A DNA stretch of 64,000 nucleotides from Ascidia mentula (taxonomy: Eukaryota > Chordata > Ascidiacea > Phlebobranchia > Ascidiidae). Made by a program: the position numbers and the translations under genes. The stretch covers positions 13,079,001 through 13,143,000 of the forward strand of contig OX387197.1 of assembly GCA_947561715.1 (NCBI GenBank), in the 5' to 3' direction. Positions 1 through 11,892 of the stretch are shown here, one piece after another. The notes under the pieces were generated by a model. The model had not been told where the DNA came from. It did no database searches and saw only the letters and a program-made list of their open reading frames with translations. The number at the start of each line of letters is the position of its first letter. The first letter of the stretch is position 1.

Positions 1-3000
1 TCAGCACTTGTCCATTTTGCAGTATATAACTTTTCGATAAAAAATATTTTTTTTCAGTACAAGCTTTATTATACAGTGGAAAACGCTGATACTCCAGTAT
101 TGCGTTTGCGGTTGCACAACGTATGTAACTATGCGATTTCAGCACTTGTCCATTTTGCAGTATATGACTTTTCGATAAAAAATATTTTTTTTCAGTACAA
201 GCTTTATTATACAGTGGAAAACGCTGATACTCCAGTATTGCGTTTGCGGTTGCACAACGTATGTAACTATGCGATTTCAGCACTTGTCCATTTTGCAGTA
301 TATGACTTTTCGATAAAAAATATGTTTTTTTCAGTACAAGCTTTATTATACAGTGGAAAACGCTGATACTCCAGTATTGCGTTTGCGGTTGCACAACGTA
401 TGTAACTATGCGCTTTCAGCACTTGTCCATTTTGCAGTATATAACTTTTCGATAAAAAATATTTTTTTTCAGTACAAGCTTTATTATACAGTGGAAAACG
501 CTGATACTCCAGTATTGCGTTTGCGGTTGCACAACGTATGTAACTATGCGATTTCAGCACTTGTCCATTTTGCAGTATATGACTTTTCGATAAAAAATAT
601 TTTTTTTCAGTACAAGCTTTATTATACAGTGGAAAACGCTGATACTCCAGTATTGCGTTTGCGGTTGCACAACGTATGTAACTATGCGATTTCAGCACTT
701 GTCCATTTTGCAGTATATGACTTTTCGACAAAAAATATTTTTTTTCACTACAAGCTTTATTATACAGTGGAAAACGCTGATACTCCAGTACTGAGTTTGC
801 TGTTGCACAACGTATGTAACTATGCGATTTCAGCACTTGTCCATTTTGCAGTATATGACTTTTCGACAAAAAATTTTTTTTTTCAGTACAAGCTTTATTA
901 TACAGTGGAAAACGCTGATACTTCAGTATTGCTTTTGCGGTTGCACAACGTATGTAACCATGAGATTTCAGCACTTGTCCATTTTGCAGTATATGACTTT
1001 TCGATAAAAAATATTTTTTTTAATTACAAGCTTTATTATACAGTGGAAAACGCTGATACTCCAGTATTGAGTTTGCGGTTGCACAACGTATGTAACTATG
1101 CGATTTCAGCACTTGTCCATTTTGCAGCATATGACTTTTCGATAAAAAATATTTTTTTTCAGTACAAGCTTTATTATACAGTGGAAAACGCTGATACTCC
1201 AGTACTGAGTTTGCGGTTGCACAACGTATGTAACTATGCGATTTCAGCACTTGTCCATTTTGCAGTATATGACTTTTCGACAAAAAATATTTTTTTTCAG
1301 TACAAGCTTTATTATACAGTGGAAAACGCTGATACTCCAGTATTGAGTTTGCGGTTGCACAACGTATGTAACTATGCGATTTCAGCACTTGTCCATTTTG
1401 CAGTATACGACTTTTCGATAAAAAATATTTTTTTTCATTACAAGCTTTATTATACAGTGGAAAACTCTGATACTCCAGTACTGAGTTTGCGGTTGCACAA
1501 CGTATGTAACTATGCGCTTTCAGCACTTGCCCATTTTGCAGTATATGACTTTTCGATAAAAAATATTTTTTTTAATTACAAGCTTTATTATACAGTGGAA
1601 AACGCTGGCACTGCAGTATTGCTTTTGCGGTTGCACAACGTATGTAACTATGCGATTTCAGCACTTGTCCATTTTGCAGTATATGACTTTTCGATAAAAA
1701 ATATTTTTTTTCAGTACAAGCTTTATTATACAGTGGAAAACGCTGATACTCCAGTACTGAGTTTGCGGTTGCACAACGTATGTAACCATGCGATTTCAGC
1801 ACTTGTCCATTTTGCAGTATATGACTTTTCGATAAAAAATATTTTTTTTAATTACAAGCTTTATTATACAGTGGAAAACGCTGATACTCCAGTACTGAGT
1901 TTGCGGTTGCACAACGTATGTAACTATGCGATTTCAGCACTTGTCCATTTTGCAGTATATGACTTATCGACAAAAAATTTTTTTTTTCAGTACAAGCTTT
2001 ATTATACAGTGGAAAACGCTGATACTCCAGTATTGAGATTGCGGTTGCACAACGTATGTAACTATGCGCTTTCAGCACTTGTCCATTTTGCAGCATACGA
2101 CTTTTCGACAAAAAATATTTTTTTTCAGTACAAGCTTTATTATACAGTGGAAAACGCTGATACTCCAGTGTTGCGTTTGCGGTTGCACAACGTATGTAAC
2201 TATGCGATTTCAGCACTTGTCCATTTTGCAGTATATGACTTTTCGATAAAAAATATTTTTTTTCAGTACAAGCTTTATTATACAGTGGAAAACGCTGATA
2301 CTCCAGTATTGCGTTTGCGGTTGCACAACGTATGTAACTATGCGCTTTCAGCACTTGTCCATTTTGCAGTATATAACTTTTCGATAAAAAATATTTTTTT
2401 TCAGTACAAGCTTTATTATACAGTGGAAAACGCTGATACTCCAGTATTGCGTTTGCGGTTGCACAACGTATGTAACTATGCGATTTCAGCACTTGTCCAT
2501 TTTGCAGTATATGACTTTTCGATAAAAAATATTTTTTTTCAGTACAAGCTTTATTATACAGTGGAAAACGCTGATACTCCAGTATTGCGTTTGCGGTTGC
2601 ACAACGTATGTAACTATGCGATTTCAGCACTTGTCCATTTTGCAGTATATGACTTTTCGATAAAAAATATGTTTTTTTCAGTACAAGCTTTATTATACAG
2701 TGGAAAACGCTGATACTCCAGTATTGCGTTTGCGGTTGCACAACGTATGTAACTATGCGCTTTCAGCACTTGTCCATTTTGCAGTATATAACTTTTCGAT
2801 AAAAAATATTTTTTTTCATTACAAGCTTTATTATACAGTGGAAAACGCTGATACTCCAGTATTGCGTTTGCGGTTGCACAACGTATGTAACTATGCGATT
2901 TCAGCACTTGTCCATTTTGCAGTATATGACTTTTCGATAAAAAATATTTTTTTTCAGTACAAGCTTTATTATACAGTGGAAAACGCTGATACTCCAGTAT

Positions 3001-3230
3001 TGCGTTTGCGGTTGCACAACGTATGTAACTATGCGATTTCAGCACTTGTCCATTTTGCAGTATATGACTTTTCGACAAAAAATATTTTTTTTCACTACAA
3101 GCTTTGTTATACAGTGGAAAACGCTGATACTTCAGTATTGCTTTTAGGGTTGCACAACGTATGTAACCATGAGATTTCAGCACTTGTCCATTTTGCAGTA
3201 TATGACTTTTCGATAAAAAATATTTTTTTT
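1..3230 (+). repeat. 17-mer higher-order repeat in block I (period 2,347 bp)
   Basis: The order of monomer variants in the first 2.35 kb starts again at 2348. For example, the rare variant with ATATGTTTTTTTCAG occurs at about 320 and again at 2667, exactly 2,347 bp later (17 x 138 + 1). The following run of variants is the same up to about 3.2 kb, where the second copy lacks a monomer and the pattern diverges. Identity between copies is high but not complete (CAGTAC at 470 against CATTAC at 2818). This is a higher-order repeat of the kind produced by unequal crossing-over between satellite arrays. Confidence 0.8.
1020..2741 (-). repeat. Inverted collinear copy of 11893-13614
   Basis: This segment, read on the - strand, matches 11893-13614 read on the + strand with the fixed rule x pairs with 14634-x and no net indel. 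Private variants fall where the rule predicts: the unusual CTTATCGAC at 1963-1971 against GTCGATAAG at 12663-12671, and AAAACTCTGA at 1461-1470 against TCAGAGTTTT at 13164-13173. Left of 1020 the match continues to about 267, but block II has one extra monomer and a 60-bp deletion there. The two blocks therefore share higher-order repeats, not merely monomers. Confidence 0.8.
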
Positions 3231-6200
3231 CAGTACAAGCTTTATAATACAGTGGAAAACGCTGATACTCCAGCACTGAGTTTGCGGTTGCACAACGTAT
3301 GTAACTATGCGATTTCAGCACTTGTCCATTTTGCAGTATATGACTTTTCGATAAAACATTTTTTTTTTTCAGTACAAGCTTTATTATACAGTGGAAAACG
3401 CTGATACTCCAGTACTGAGTTTGCGGTTGCACAACGTATGTAACTATGCGATTTCAGCACTTGTCCATTTTGCAGTATATGACTTTTCGATAAAAAATAT
3501 TTTTTTTCAGTACAAGCTTTATTATACAGTGGAAAACGCTGATACTCCAGTATTGCGTTTGCGGTTGCACAACGTATGTAACTATGCGCTTTCAGCACTT
3601 GTCCATTTTGCAGTATATGACTTTTCGATAAAAAATATTTTTTTTCAGTACAAGCTTTATTATACAGTGGAAAACGCTGATACTCCAGTACTAAGTTTGC
3701 GGTTGCACAACGTATGTAACTATGCGATTTCAGCACTTGTCCATTTTGCAGTATATGACTTTTCGATAAAAAATATTTTTTTTCAGTACAAGCTTTATTA
3801 TACAGTGGAAAACACTGATACTCCAGTATTGAGTTTGCGGTTGCACAACGTATGTAACTATGCGCTTTCAGCACTTGTCCATTTTGCAGTATATGACTTT
3901 TCGATAAAAAATATTTTTTTTCAGTACAAGCTTTATTATACAGTGAAAAACGCTGATACTCCAGTACTGAGTTTGCGGTTGCACAACGTATGTAACTATG
4001 CGATTTCAGCACTTGTCCATTTTGCAGTATATGACTTTTCGATAAAAAATATTTTTTTTCAGTACAAGCTTTATTATACAGTGAAAAACGCTGATACTGC
4101 AGTACTGAGTTTGCGGTTGCACAACGTATGTAACTACGCGCTTTCAGCACTTGTCCATTTTGCAGTATATGACTTTTCGATAAAAAATATTTTTTTTTCA
4201 GTACAAGCTTTATTATACAGTGGAAAACGCTGATACTCCAGTACTGGGTTTGCGGTTGCACAACGTATGTAACTATGCGATTTCAGCACTTGTCCATTTT
4301 GCAGTATATGACTTTTCGATAAAAAATATTTTTTTTCAGTACAAGCTTTATTATACAGTGGAAAACGCTGATACTCCAGTACTGAGTTTGCGGTTGCACA
4401 ACGTATGTAACTATGCGATTTCAGCACTTGTCCATTTTGCAGTATATGACTTTTCGATAAAAAATATTTTTTTTCAGTACAAGCTTTATTATACAGTGGA
4501 AAACGCTGATACTCCAGTATTGCGTTTGCGGTTGCACAACGTATGTAACTATGCGCTTTCAGCACTTGTCCATTTTGCAGTATATAACTTTTCGATAAAA
4601 AATATTTTTTTTCAGTACAAGCTTTATTATACAGTGGAAAACGCTGATACTCCAGTATTGCGTTTGCGGTTGCACAACGTATGTAACTTTGCCATTTCAG
4701 CACTTGTCCCTTTGCAGTATATGACTTTTCGATAAAAAATATTTTTTTTCAGTACAAGCTTTATTATACAGTGGAAAACGCTGATACTCCAGTATTGCGT
4801 TTGCGGTTGCACAACGTATGTAACTATCCGATTTCAGCACTTGTCCATTTTGCAGTATAGGACTTTTCGATAAAAAATATTTTTTTTCAGTACAAGCTTT
4901 ATTATACAGTGGAAAACGCTGATACTCCAGTATTGCGTTTGCGGTTGCACAACGTATGTAACTATGCGCTTTCAGCACTTGTCCATTTTGCAGTATACGA
5001 CTTTTCGACAAAAAATATTTTTTTTCAGTACAAGCTTTATTATACAGTGGAAAACGCTGATACTCCAGTATTGCGTTTGCGGTTGCACAACGTATGTAAC
5101 TATGCGCTTTCAGCACTTGTCCATTTTGCAGTATATAACTTTTCAATAAAAAATATTTTTTTTCAGTACAAGCTTTATTATACAGTGGAAAACGCTGATA
5201 CTCCAGTACTGAGTTTGCGGTTGCACAACGTATGTAACCATGAGATTTCAGCACTTGTCCATTTTGCAGCATACGACTTTTCGATAAAAAATATTTTTTT
5301 TCAGTACAAGCATTATTATACAGTGGAAAACGCTGATACTCCAGTATTGAGTTTGCGGTTGCACAACGTATGTAACTATGCGATTTCAGCACTTGTCCAT
5401 TTTGCAGTATATGACTTTTCGATAAAAAATATTTTTTTTTAGTACAAGCTTTATTATACAGTGGAAAACGCTGATACTCCAGTACTGAATTTGCGGTTGC
5501 ACAACGTATGTAACTATGCGATTTCAGCACTTGTCCATTTTGCAGTATATGACTTTTCGATAAAAAATATTTTTTTTCATTACAAGCTTTATTATACAGT
5601 GGAAAACGCTGATACTCCAGTACTGAGTTTGCGGTTGCACAACGTATGTAACTATGCGATTTCAGCACTTGTCCGTTTTGCAGTATATGACTTTTCGATA
5701 AAACATATTTTTTTTCAGTACAAGCTTTATTATACAGTGGAAAACGCTGATACTCCAGTACTGAGTTTGCGGTTGCACAACGTATGTAACTATGCGCTTT
5801 CAGCACTTGTCCATTTTGCAGTATATGACTTTTCGACAAAAAATATTTTTTTTCACTACAAGGTTTATTATACAGTGGAAAACGCTGGCAGTGCAGTATT
5901 GCTTTTGCGGTTGCACAACGTATGTAACTATACGATTTCAGCACTTGTCCATTTTGCAGTATATGACTTTTCGATAAAAAATATTTTTTTTCAGTACAAG
6001 CTTTATTATACAGTGGAAAACGCTGATACTCCAGTATTGCGTTTGCGGTTGCACAACGTATGTAACTATGCGCTTTCAGCACTTGTCCATTTTGCAGTAT
6101 ATGACTTTTCGATAAAAAATATTTTTTTTTAGTACAAGCTTTATTATACAGTGGAAAACGCTGATACTCCAGTATTGCGTTTGCGGTTGCACAACGTATG

Positions 6201-7076
6201 TAACTATGCGATTTCAGCACTTGTCCATTTTGCAGTATATGACTTTTCGACAAAAAATATTTTTTTTCACTACAAGCTTTATTATACAGTGGAAAACGCT
6301 GGCAGTGCAGTATTGCTTTTGCGGTTGCACAACGTATGTAACTATACGATTTCAGCACTTGTCCATTTTGCAGTATATGACTTTTCGATAAAAAATATTT
6401 TTTTTCAGTACAAGCTTTATTATACAGTGGAAAACGCTGATACTCCAGTATTGCGTTTGCGGTTGCACAACGTATGTAACTATGCGATTTCAGCACTTGT
6501 CCATTTTGCAGTATATGACTTTTCGATAAAAAATATTTTTTTTTAGTACAAGCTTTATTATACAGTGGAAAACGCTGATACTCCAGTATTGCGTTTGCGG
6601 TTGCACAACGTATGTAACTATGCGATTTCAGCACTTGTCCATTTTGCAGTATATGACTTTTCGATAAAAAATATTTTTTTTCAGTACAAGCTTTATTATA
6701 CAGTGGAAAACGCTGATACTCCAGTATTGAGTTTGCGGTTGCACAACGTATGTAACTATGCGATTTCAGCACTTGTCCATTTTGCAGTATATGACTTTTC
6801 GATAAAAAATATTTTTTTTTAGTACAAGCTTTATTATACAGTGGAAAACGCTGATACTCCAGTATTGCGTTTGCGGTTGCACAACGTATGTAACTATGCG
6901 ATTTCAGCACTTGTCCATTTTGCAGTATATGACTTTTCGATAAAAAATATTTTTTTTCAGTACAAGCTTTATTATACAGTGGAAAACGCTGATACTCCAG
7001 TATTGCGTTTGCGGTTGCACAACGTATGTAACTATGCGATTTCAGCACTTGTCCATTTTGCAGTATATGACTTTTC

Positions 7077-7114
7077 GAAACAATCCTATCAAGCCCCTTC
7101 ACAGAAACAATCCT
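7077..7114 (+). other. LINE 5' junction with an 11-bp direct repeat
   Basis: The array stops inside a monomer after CTTTTCGA (7071-7078), where the next bases should be TAAAAAAT. The word GAAACAATCCT occurs at 7077-7087, across the junction, and again at 7104-7114 inside the LINE, 27 bp apart. Short templated repeats at LINE 5' junctions are known from template switching at the end of target-primed reverse transcription. Alternatively the repeat is native to the LINE and only overlaps the array by chance. Confidence 0.5.
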
Positions 7115-8500
7115 GTTTAGATCACATTTACACTAACAACACCAAAAATGTTATCACATCCGGTTTAGTTACTTTTGATATATCAGACCACTTGCCAATA
7201 TTTGCTATTACACACAACCTACAACCAACAGACTCACCACACCCCAAAGTAATACGAAATTACTCAAAGTTTGATGCAGACAAATTTTTGCTCACCATTT
7301 CAAACAAAGCAAGCACCATCTGGAATCAAACTGATATAAGCCAGAAAATGGTAACTTTTATCCAAATTTTTCAAAGTGCTGTAGAAGAGCAGGCCCCATA
7401 TACAACTTTATCAACCAGGCGCAAGGCAAATCCTTGGCTTACCAAAGGTATCCTGAAATCAATAAAACATAAAAATAAACTTTACAAAAAATACATCCAA
7501 CAAAAAATCAATGCAATGAAATACAAATCATATTCAAGCAAGCTAAAATCAACCATACGAGCAGCAAAGAGAAACTACTACAAAGTCATGTTTGAACACA
7601 ACAAATCAAGTCCAAAACAAACATGGAAACTTATCAATAAAGTAACTACAAACAACATCAAAGGGAAAACACACATATCACAAATTACTACAACAAATGG
7701 TACAGTGACAAATGACCCATTGATCATGGCAAATACGTTCAATACTTTTTTCACCAGCATTGGAAAAGATATGGCGCTTCTTGTCCCCCCAACATCTAAA
7801 TCACCAGCAGAATACCTCACAAATGGCCCGTCATCATCATTCTTTTTTTACACCATAGAAATAAATGAAGTTTTCAATACCATTGTACAGTTAGATTCAA
7901 ATAAATCACCTGGTCCCTATGACATGCCCATAAAACTAGTAAAACTAGCAGCACCAGTCATCTCTCCAATTCTTTGTATGTTGTTTAATTGTTGCATTCA
8001 AACAGCAAGTTACCCAAGTTGCCTTAAACTGTCTCAAATATCACCATTGTTCAAGGGCGGGGACCAAAAAAATGTCAACAACTACAGACCGATATCGCTT
8101 ATACCAGTTTTTGCCAAAATTTTTGAAATAATTATACACAAAAGAGTTACCGAGTACTTAACAAAATTTGACCTTCTGACCAAATTTCAAAATGGATTTA
8201 GGCCTGGCCATTCCACAGATTTGACAGTCGCACAAATTTATGAGCATATAGCTAATTCCACAGATCACAAAGAAAAAACATGCGCAATTTTCCTGGATTT
8301 ATCAAAGGCATTTGATACCGTCAACCACGAAATCATCCTGCAAAAATTGGAGTTTTATGGATTCCGGGGAAAAATTAAAAGCTTTTTTGAAAACTACCTC
8401 ACTGGCAGGCAACAATACACTAAAATTTGCAATTCCCGCTCCAATGTCTGTAACGTGGAATGTGGTGTGCCCCAGGGATCTCCTCTAGGACCACTTCACA
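7078..8500 (+). pseudogene. LINE ORF2 fragment: endonuclease end plus reverse transcriptase core
   Basis: The frame is open for 474 codons and is joined in frame to the satellite upstream, so a longer chimeric frame starts at 6841. Fragment residues 13-41 (CLDHIYTNN then SDHLPI) match the C-terminal end of AP-endonucleases; SDH is the last catalytic motif. A basic linker follows (RKANPWLTKGILKSIKHKN). The RT begins near residue 265 with DSNKSPGPYDMP, then FKGGD, NYRPISLIP, FQNGFRPGHST, FLDLSKAFDTVNH (first catalytic Asp encoded at 8296-8298) and GVPQGSPLGPL. In family members the FADD/YADD motif with the other two catalytic aspartates follows about 30-40 residues later. Here the sequence jumps to the YLGV motif downstream, in another frame. 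This is a dead copy carrying an internal deletion plus frameshift near 8500. Confidence 0.92.
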
Positions 8501-9124
8501 AAGTACCTTGGTGTACATATTGATGATACACTGTCATGGGCCCCACATGTTAACTCAACCTGCAAAAAAATTGCAAAAAGCGTTGCAATTCTTTACAAGC
8601 TGAAGCACATCATAGGACAGTGTACATTACAAACAGTGTATCACGCACTTGTTCATTCGCATTTGTCTTATGGCCTTTTGGCGTGGGGTTTTGTTTGCCC
8701 ATCATTGTTACATCCAGTGGTGGTCCTGCAAAATAGAGCGCTTCGCATAATAACAAACAGTCCCTTTCGCACCCACACCTATCAACTGTACATTAAAGCA
8801 CAAATTCTTCCAGTCAATCTACAGCACAAGCTGCAACTTGGTAAATTTGCTTACAATTACAAAAATCATCGTCTACCCGCAGCCTTTAAGGACTACTTTA
8901 CCCCATTAGCAAACATTCACACCCACATAACACGATGTCAAACCACACATCAATATTATCTCCCACGTGTTTTCACTGAACTAGGTAAAAAAACTATAAA
9001 ATACCAAGGCGCAGAAATATGGAATAACATCCCGCAAAACATTAAAAGCTTTAGCTTAAAAGGGTTTCTTAAAGCACTAAAATCACACTTTCTTCACTTA
9101 TATGCCAATGCTGCACAGCTGTAG
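8501..9124 (+). pseudogene. LINE ORF2 C-terminal fragment (thumb and C-terminal domain)
   Basis: A second frame is open for 207 codons to the stop at 9122-9124. It starts at the deletion point with KYLGVHIDDTLSWAPHV, the motif that in Jockey/CR1 reverse transcriptases lies after the YADD region. It continues with KIAKSVAILYKLKH, TVYHALVHSHLSYGLLAWG and LQNRALRIIT, all typical of the region after the palm. It ends in LHLYANAAQL, and the stop looks like the natural end of ORF2 because non-coding 3' sequence and a tail follow. It is offset by one base from the upstream fragment. No start codon belongs to it, since it is the other side of an internal deletion. Confidence 0.88.
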
Positions 9125-9601
9125 AGATGACCACGTGCGATGTAAACACCCGCAGGAATGTTTTGATGCGATAGGGCGCAATTTAGCAAAAAATCACAAC
9201 GTCACTTCACCGCCGGCCTAATTGGTAATTGCCCTTGACATATGCAAATGGTAAAATTCACAACGATTCATTCTTATTTATATTGTATCTTTTAGTTTTG
9301 TAACATGCGCAATACTTACTGATTGTCTTTTCTTTGTTTCGTGTTATTTTTGTACTTCTTTGTTTATTGTAATGCAGAATGATTGTTGATTAAATGTTCC
9401 TTGCCTCATCAATGTCATTGCGTACAACAGCGTAAATTTTTTGCAACCTCAAAACAACCCAGGGGCGGTTTCAAATAACCAATTGAGGTTTCTACCGTCC
9501 CTTCATCTAATCCCAACTGGATCATTAATTGTGTTTTACTGTTCCGCATTTTATTTTCGCGGATTATGATGTAAATAAACTGAATTGAAATTGAATTGAA
9601 A
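9125..9601 (+). other. LINE 3' untranslated region and simple-repeat tail
   Basis: This is about 480 bp without a convincing coding frame, between the ORF2 stop and the array. It ends in AAACTGAATTGAAATTGAAT and a further GAAATT, which is two copies of an 11-bp GAATTGAAATT unit. Short tandem units in place of poly(A) are typical of 3' ends in the CR1/Jockey group. The array resumes with TTGTACTG; the TTG can belong to either side, so the junction is certain only to within about 3 bp. Confidence 0.75.
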
Positions 9602-11892
9602 TTGTACTGAAAAAAAATATTTTTTATCGAAAAGTTATATACTGCAAAATGGACAAGTGCTGAAAGCGCATAGTTACATACGTTGTGCAACCGCAAACGC
9701 AATACTGGAGTATCAGCGTTTTCCACTGTATAATAAAGCTTGTACTGAAAAAAAATATTTTTTATCGAAAAGTCATATACTGCAAAATGGACAAGTGCTG
9801 AAAGAGCATAGTTACATACGTTGTGCAACCGCAAACTCAATACTGGAGTATCAGCGTTTTCCACTGTATAATAAAGCTTGTACTGAAAAAAAATATTTTT
9901 TATCGAAAAGTCATGTACTGCAAAATGGACAAGTGCTGAAAACGCATAGTTACATACGTTGTGCAACCGCAAACTTAGTACTGGAGTATCAGCGTTTTCC
10001 ACTGTATAATAAAGCTTGTACTGAAAAAAAATATTTTTTATCGAAAAGTCATATACTGCAAAATGGACAAGTGCTGAAAGCGCATAGTTACATACGTTGT
10101 GCAGCCGCAAACGCAATACTGAAGTATCAGCGTTTTCCACTGTATAATAAAGCTTGTACTGAAAAAAAATATTTTTTATCGAAAAGTCATATACTGCAAA
10201 ATGGACAAGTGCTGAAATCTCATGGTTACATACGTTGTGCAACCGCAAAAGCAATACTGAAGTATCAGCGTTTTCCACTGTATAATAAAGCTTGTACTGA
10301 AAAAAAAATTTTTTGTCGAAAAGTCATATATTGCAAAATGGACAAGTGCTGAAATCGCATAGTTACATACGTTGTGCAACAGCAAACTCAGTACTGGAGT
10401 ATCAGCGTTTTCCACTGTATAATAAAGCTTGTAGTGAAAAAAAATATTTTTTGTCGAAAAGTCATATACTGCAAAATGGACAAGTGCTGAAAGCGCGTAG
10501 TTACATACGTTGTACAACCGCAAACTCAGTACTGGAGTATCAGCGTTTTCCACAGTATAATAAAGCTTGTACTGAAAAAAAAATATGTTTTATCGAAAAG
10601 TCATATACTGCAAAATGGACAAGTGCTGAAATCGCATAGTTACATACGTTGTGCAACCGCAAACTCAGTACTGGAGTATCAGCGTTTTCCACTGTATAAT
10701 AAAGCTTGTACTGAAAAAAAAAAATTTTTATCGAAAAGTCATATACTGCAAAATGAACAAGTGCTGAAAGCGCATAGTTACATACGTTGTGCAACCGCAA
10801 ACTCAGTACTGGAGTATCAGCGTTTTCCACTGTATAATAAAGCTTGTAATTAAAAAAAATATTTTTTATCGAAAAGTCATATACTGCAAAATGGACAAGT
10901 GCTGAAAGCGCATAGTTACATACGTTGTGCAACCGCAAACTCAGTACTGGAGTATCAGAATTTTCCACTGTATAATAAAGCTTGTAATGAAAAAAAATAT
11001 TTTTTATCGAAAAGTCGTATACTGCAAAATGGACAAGTGCTGAAATCGCATGGTTACATGCGTTGTGCAACCGCAAACTCAGTAACGGAGTATCAGCGTT
11101 TTCCACTGTATAATAAAGCTTGTACTGAAAAAAAATATTTTTTATCGAAAAGTCATATACTGCAAAATGGACAAGTGCTGAAATCGCATAGTTACATACG
11201 TTGTGCAACCGCAAACTCAGTAACGGAGTATCAGCGTTTTCCACTGTATAATAAAGCTTGTACTGAAAAAAAATATTTTTTATCGAAAAGTCATATACTG
11301 CAAAATGGACAAGTGCTGAAATCTCATGGTTACATACGTTGTGCAACCGCAAAAGCAATACTGAAGTATCAGCGTTTTCCACTGTATAATAAAGCTTGTA
11401 CTGAAAAAAAAAATTTTTTGTCGAAAAGTCATATACTGCAAAATGGACAAGTGCTGAAATCGCATAGTTACATACGTTGTGCAACAGCAAACTCAGTACT
11501 GGAGTATCAGCGTTTTCCACTGTATAATAAAGCTTGTAGTGAAAAAAAATATATTTTGTCGAAAAGTCATATACTGCAAAATGGACAAGTGCTGAAATCG
11601 CATAGTTACATACGTTGTGCAACCGCAAACGCAATACTGGAGTATCAGCGTTTTCCACTGTATAATAAAGCTTGTACTGAAAAAAAATATTTTTTATCGA
11701 AAAGTCATATACTGCAAAATGGACAAGTGCTGAAATCGCATAGTTACATACGTTGTGCAACCGCAAACGCAATACTGGAGTATCAGCGTTTTCCACTGTA
11801 TAATAAAGCTTGTACTGAAAAAAAATATTTTTTATCGAAAAGTTATATACTGCAAAATGGACAAGTGCTGAAAGCGCATAGTTACATACGTT

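Larger units (their letters stand above)
1..7078 (+). repeat. Satellite block I, 138-bp monomer, S orientation on + strand
   Basis: The block is a head-to-tail array with a strict 138-bp period: GTGGAAAACGCTGATACTCC recurs at about 77, 215, 353, 491, 629 and onward. About 51 monomers fit, and the block enters from beyond the left window edge. Variation concentrates at a few sites: GCGTTT/GAGTTT/GCTTTT after CCAGTATT, GCGATTT/GCGCTTT/GAGATTT before CAGCACTTG, CGATAAA/CGACAAA, and CAGTAC/CACTAC/CATTAC/AATTAC after the T-run. Nearly every monomer has one HindIII site (AAGCTT), so HindIII should cut the array into a 138-bp ladder. The standard monomer has the 14-bp palindrome AAAAAATATTTTTT. Small lesions occur near 4707 (a base lost in the CCATTTTGC motif) and 4859 (TATAGG for TATATG). 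I do not recognise the family. Open frames of 46 codons per monomer run through it, but I do not regard them as genes. Confidence 0.97.
7079..9601 (+). mobile_element. Truncated LINE (non-LTR retrotransposon), Jockey/CR1-like
   Basis: About 2.5 kb of unique sequence between two satellite blocks encodes, in order, the end of an APE-type endonuclease, a linker, most of a reverse transcriptase and a C-terminal region. A non-coding 3' end with a simple GAATTGAAATT repeat tail follows. The 5' part (ORF1 and most of the endonuclease) is absent, as in most genomic LINE copies. Inside, the end of the RT palm is deleted, so the copy cannot move by itself. The flanking array is in opposite orientation on the two sides, so no target-site duplication can be recognised. 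Family assignment rests on motif style (SDHLPIF, NYRPISLIP, FLDLSKAFDTVNH, GVPQGSPLGPL) and is to the Jockey/CR1 group, not to a named family. Confidence 0.93.

Noticed and set aside
353-2713. A 786-codon open frame (and similar ones up to 1,284 codons elsewhere) as a giant repeat protein gene
   Set aside because: It is the 138-bp satellite read in frame. The frame is open on both strands, variants are mostly non-synonymous, there is no promoter, signal or domain, and monomers with stops or A-run shifts interrupt it.
1-7078. CENP-B box in the monomer
   Set aside because: TTTTCGATAAAAAATA resembles the TTCG start, but the required CGGG end of the box is absent.
7578-7820. 80-codon - strand frame inside the LINE
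   Set aside because: It is an antisense shadow of the reverse transcriptase frame.
6841-8523. Fusion gene of satellite peptide and reverse transcriptase
   Set aside because: The in-frame join has a one in three chance of arising by accident. The LINE part is truncated and internally deleted, and the upstream part is satellite.
9415-9600. Antisense frame from the LINE 3' end continuing into the satellite
   Set aside because: It is composed of the LINE 3' untranslated region and satellite, with no independent signal.
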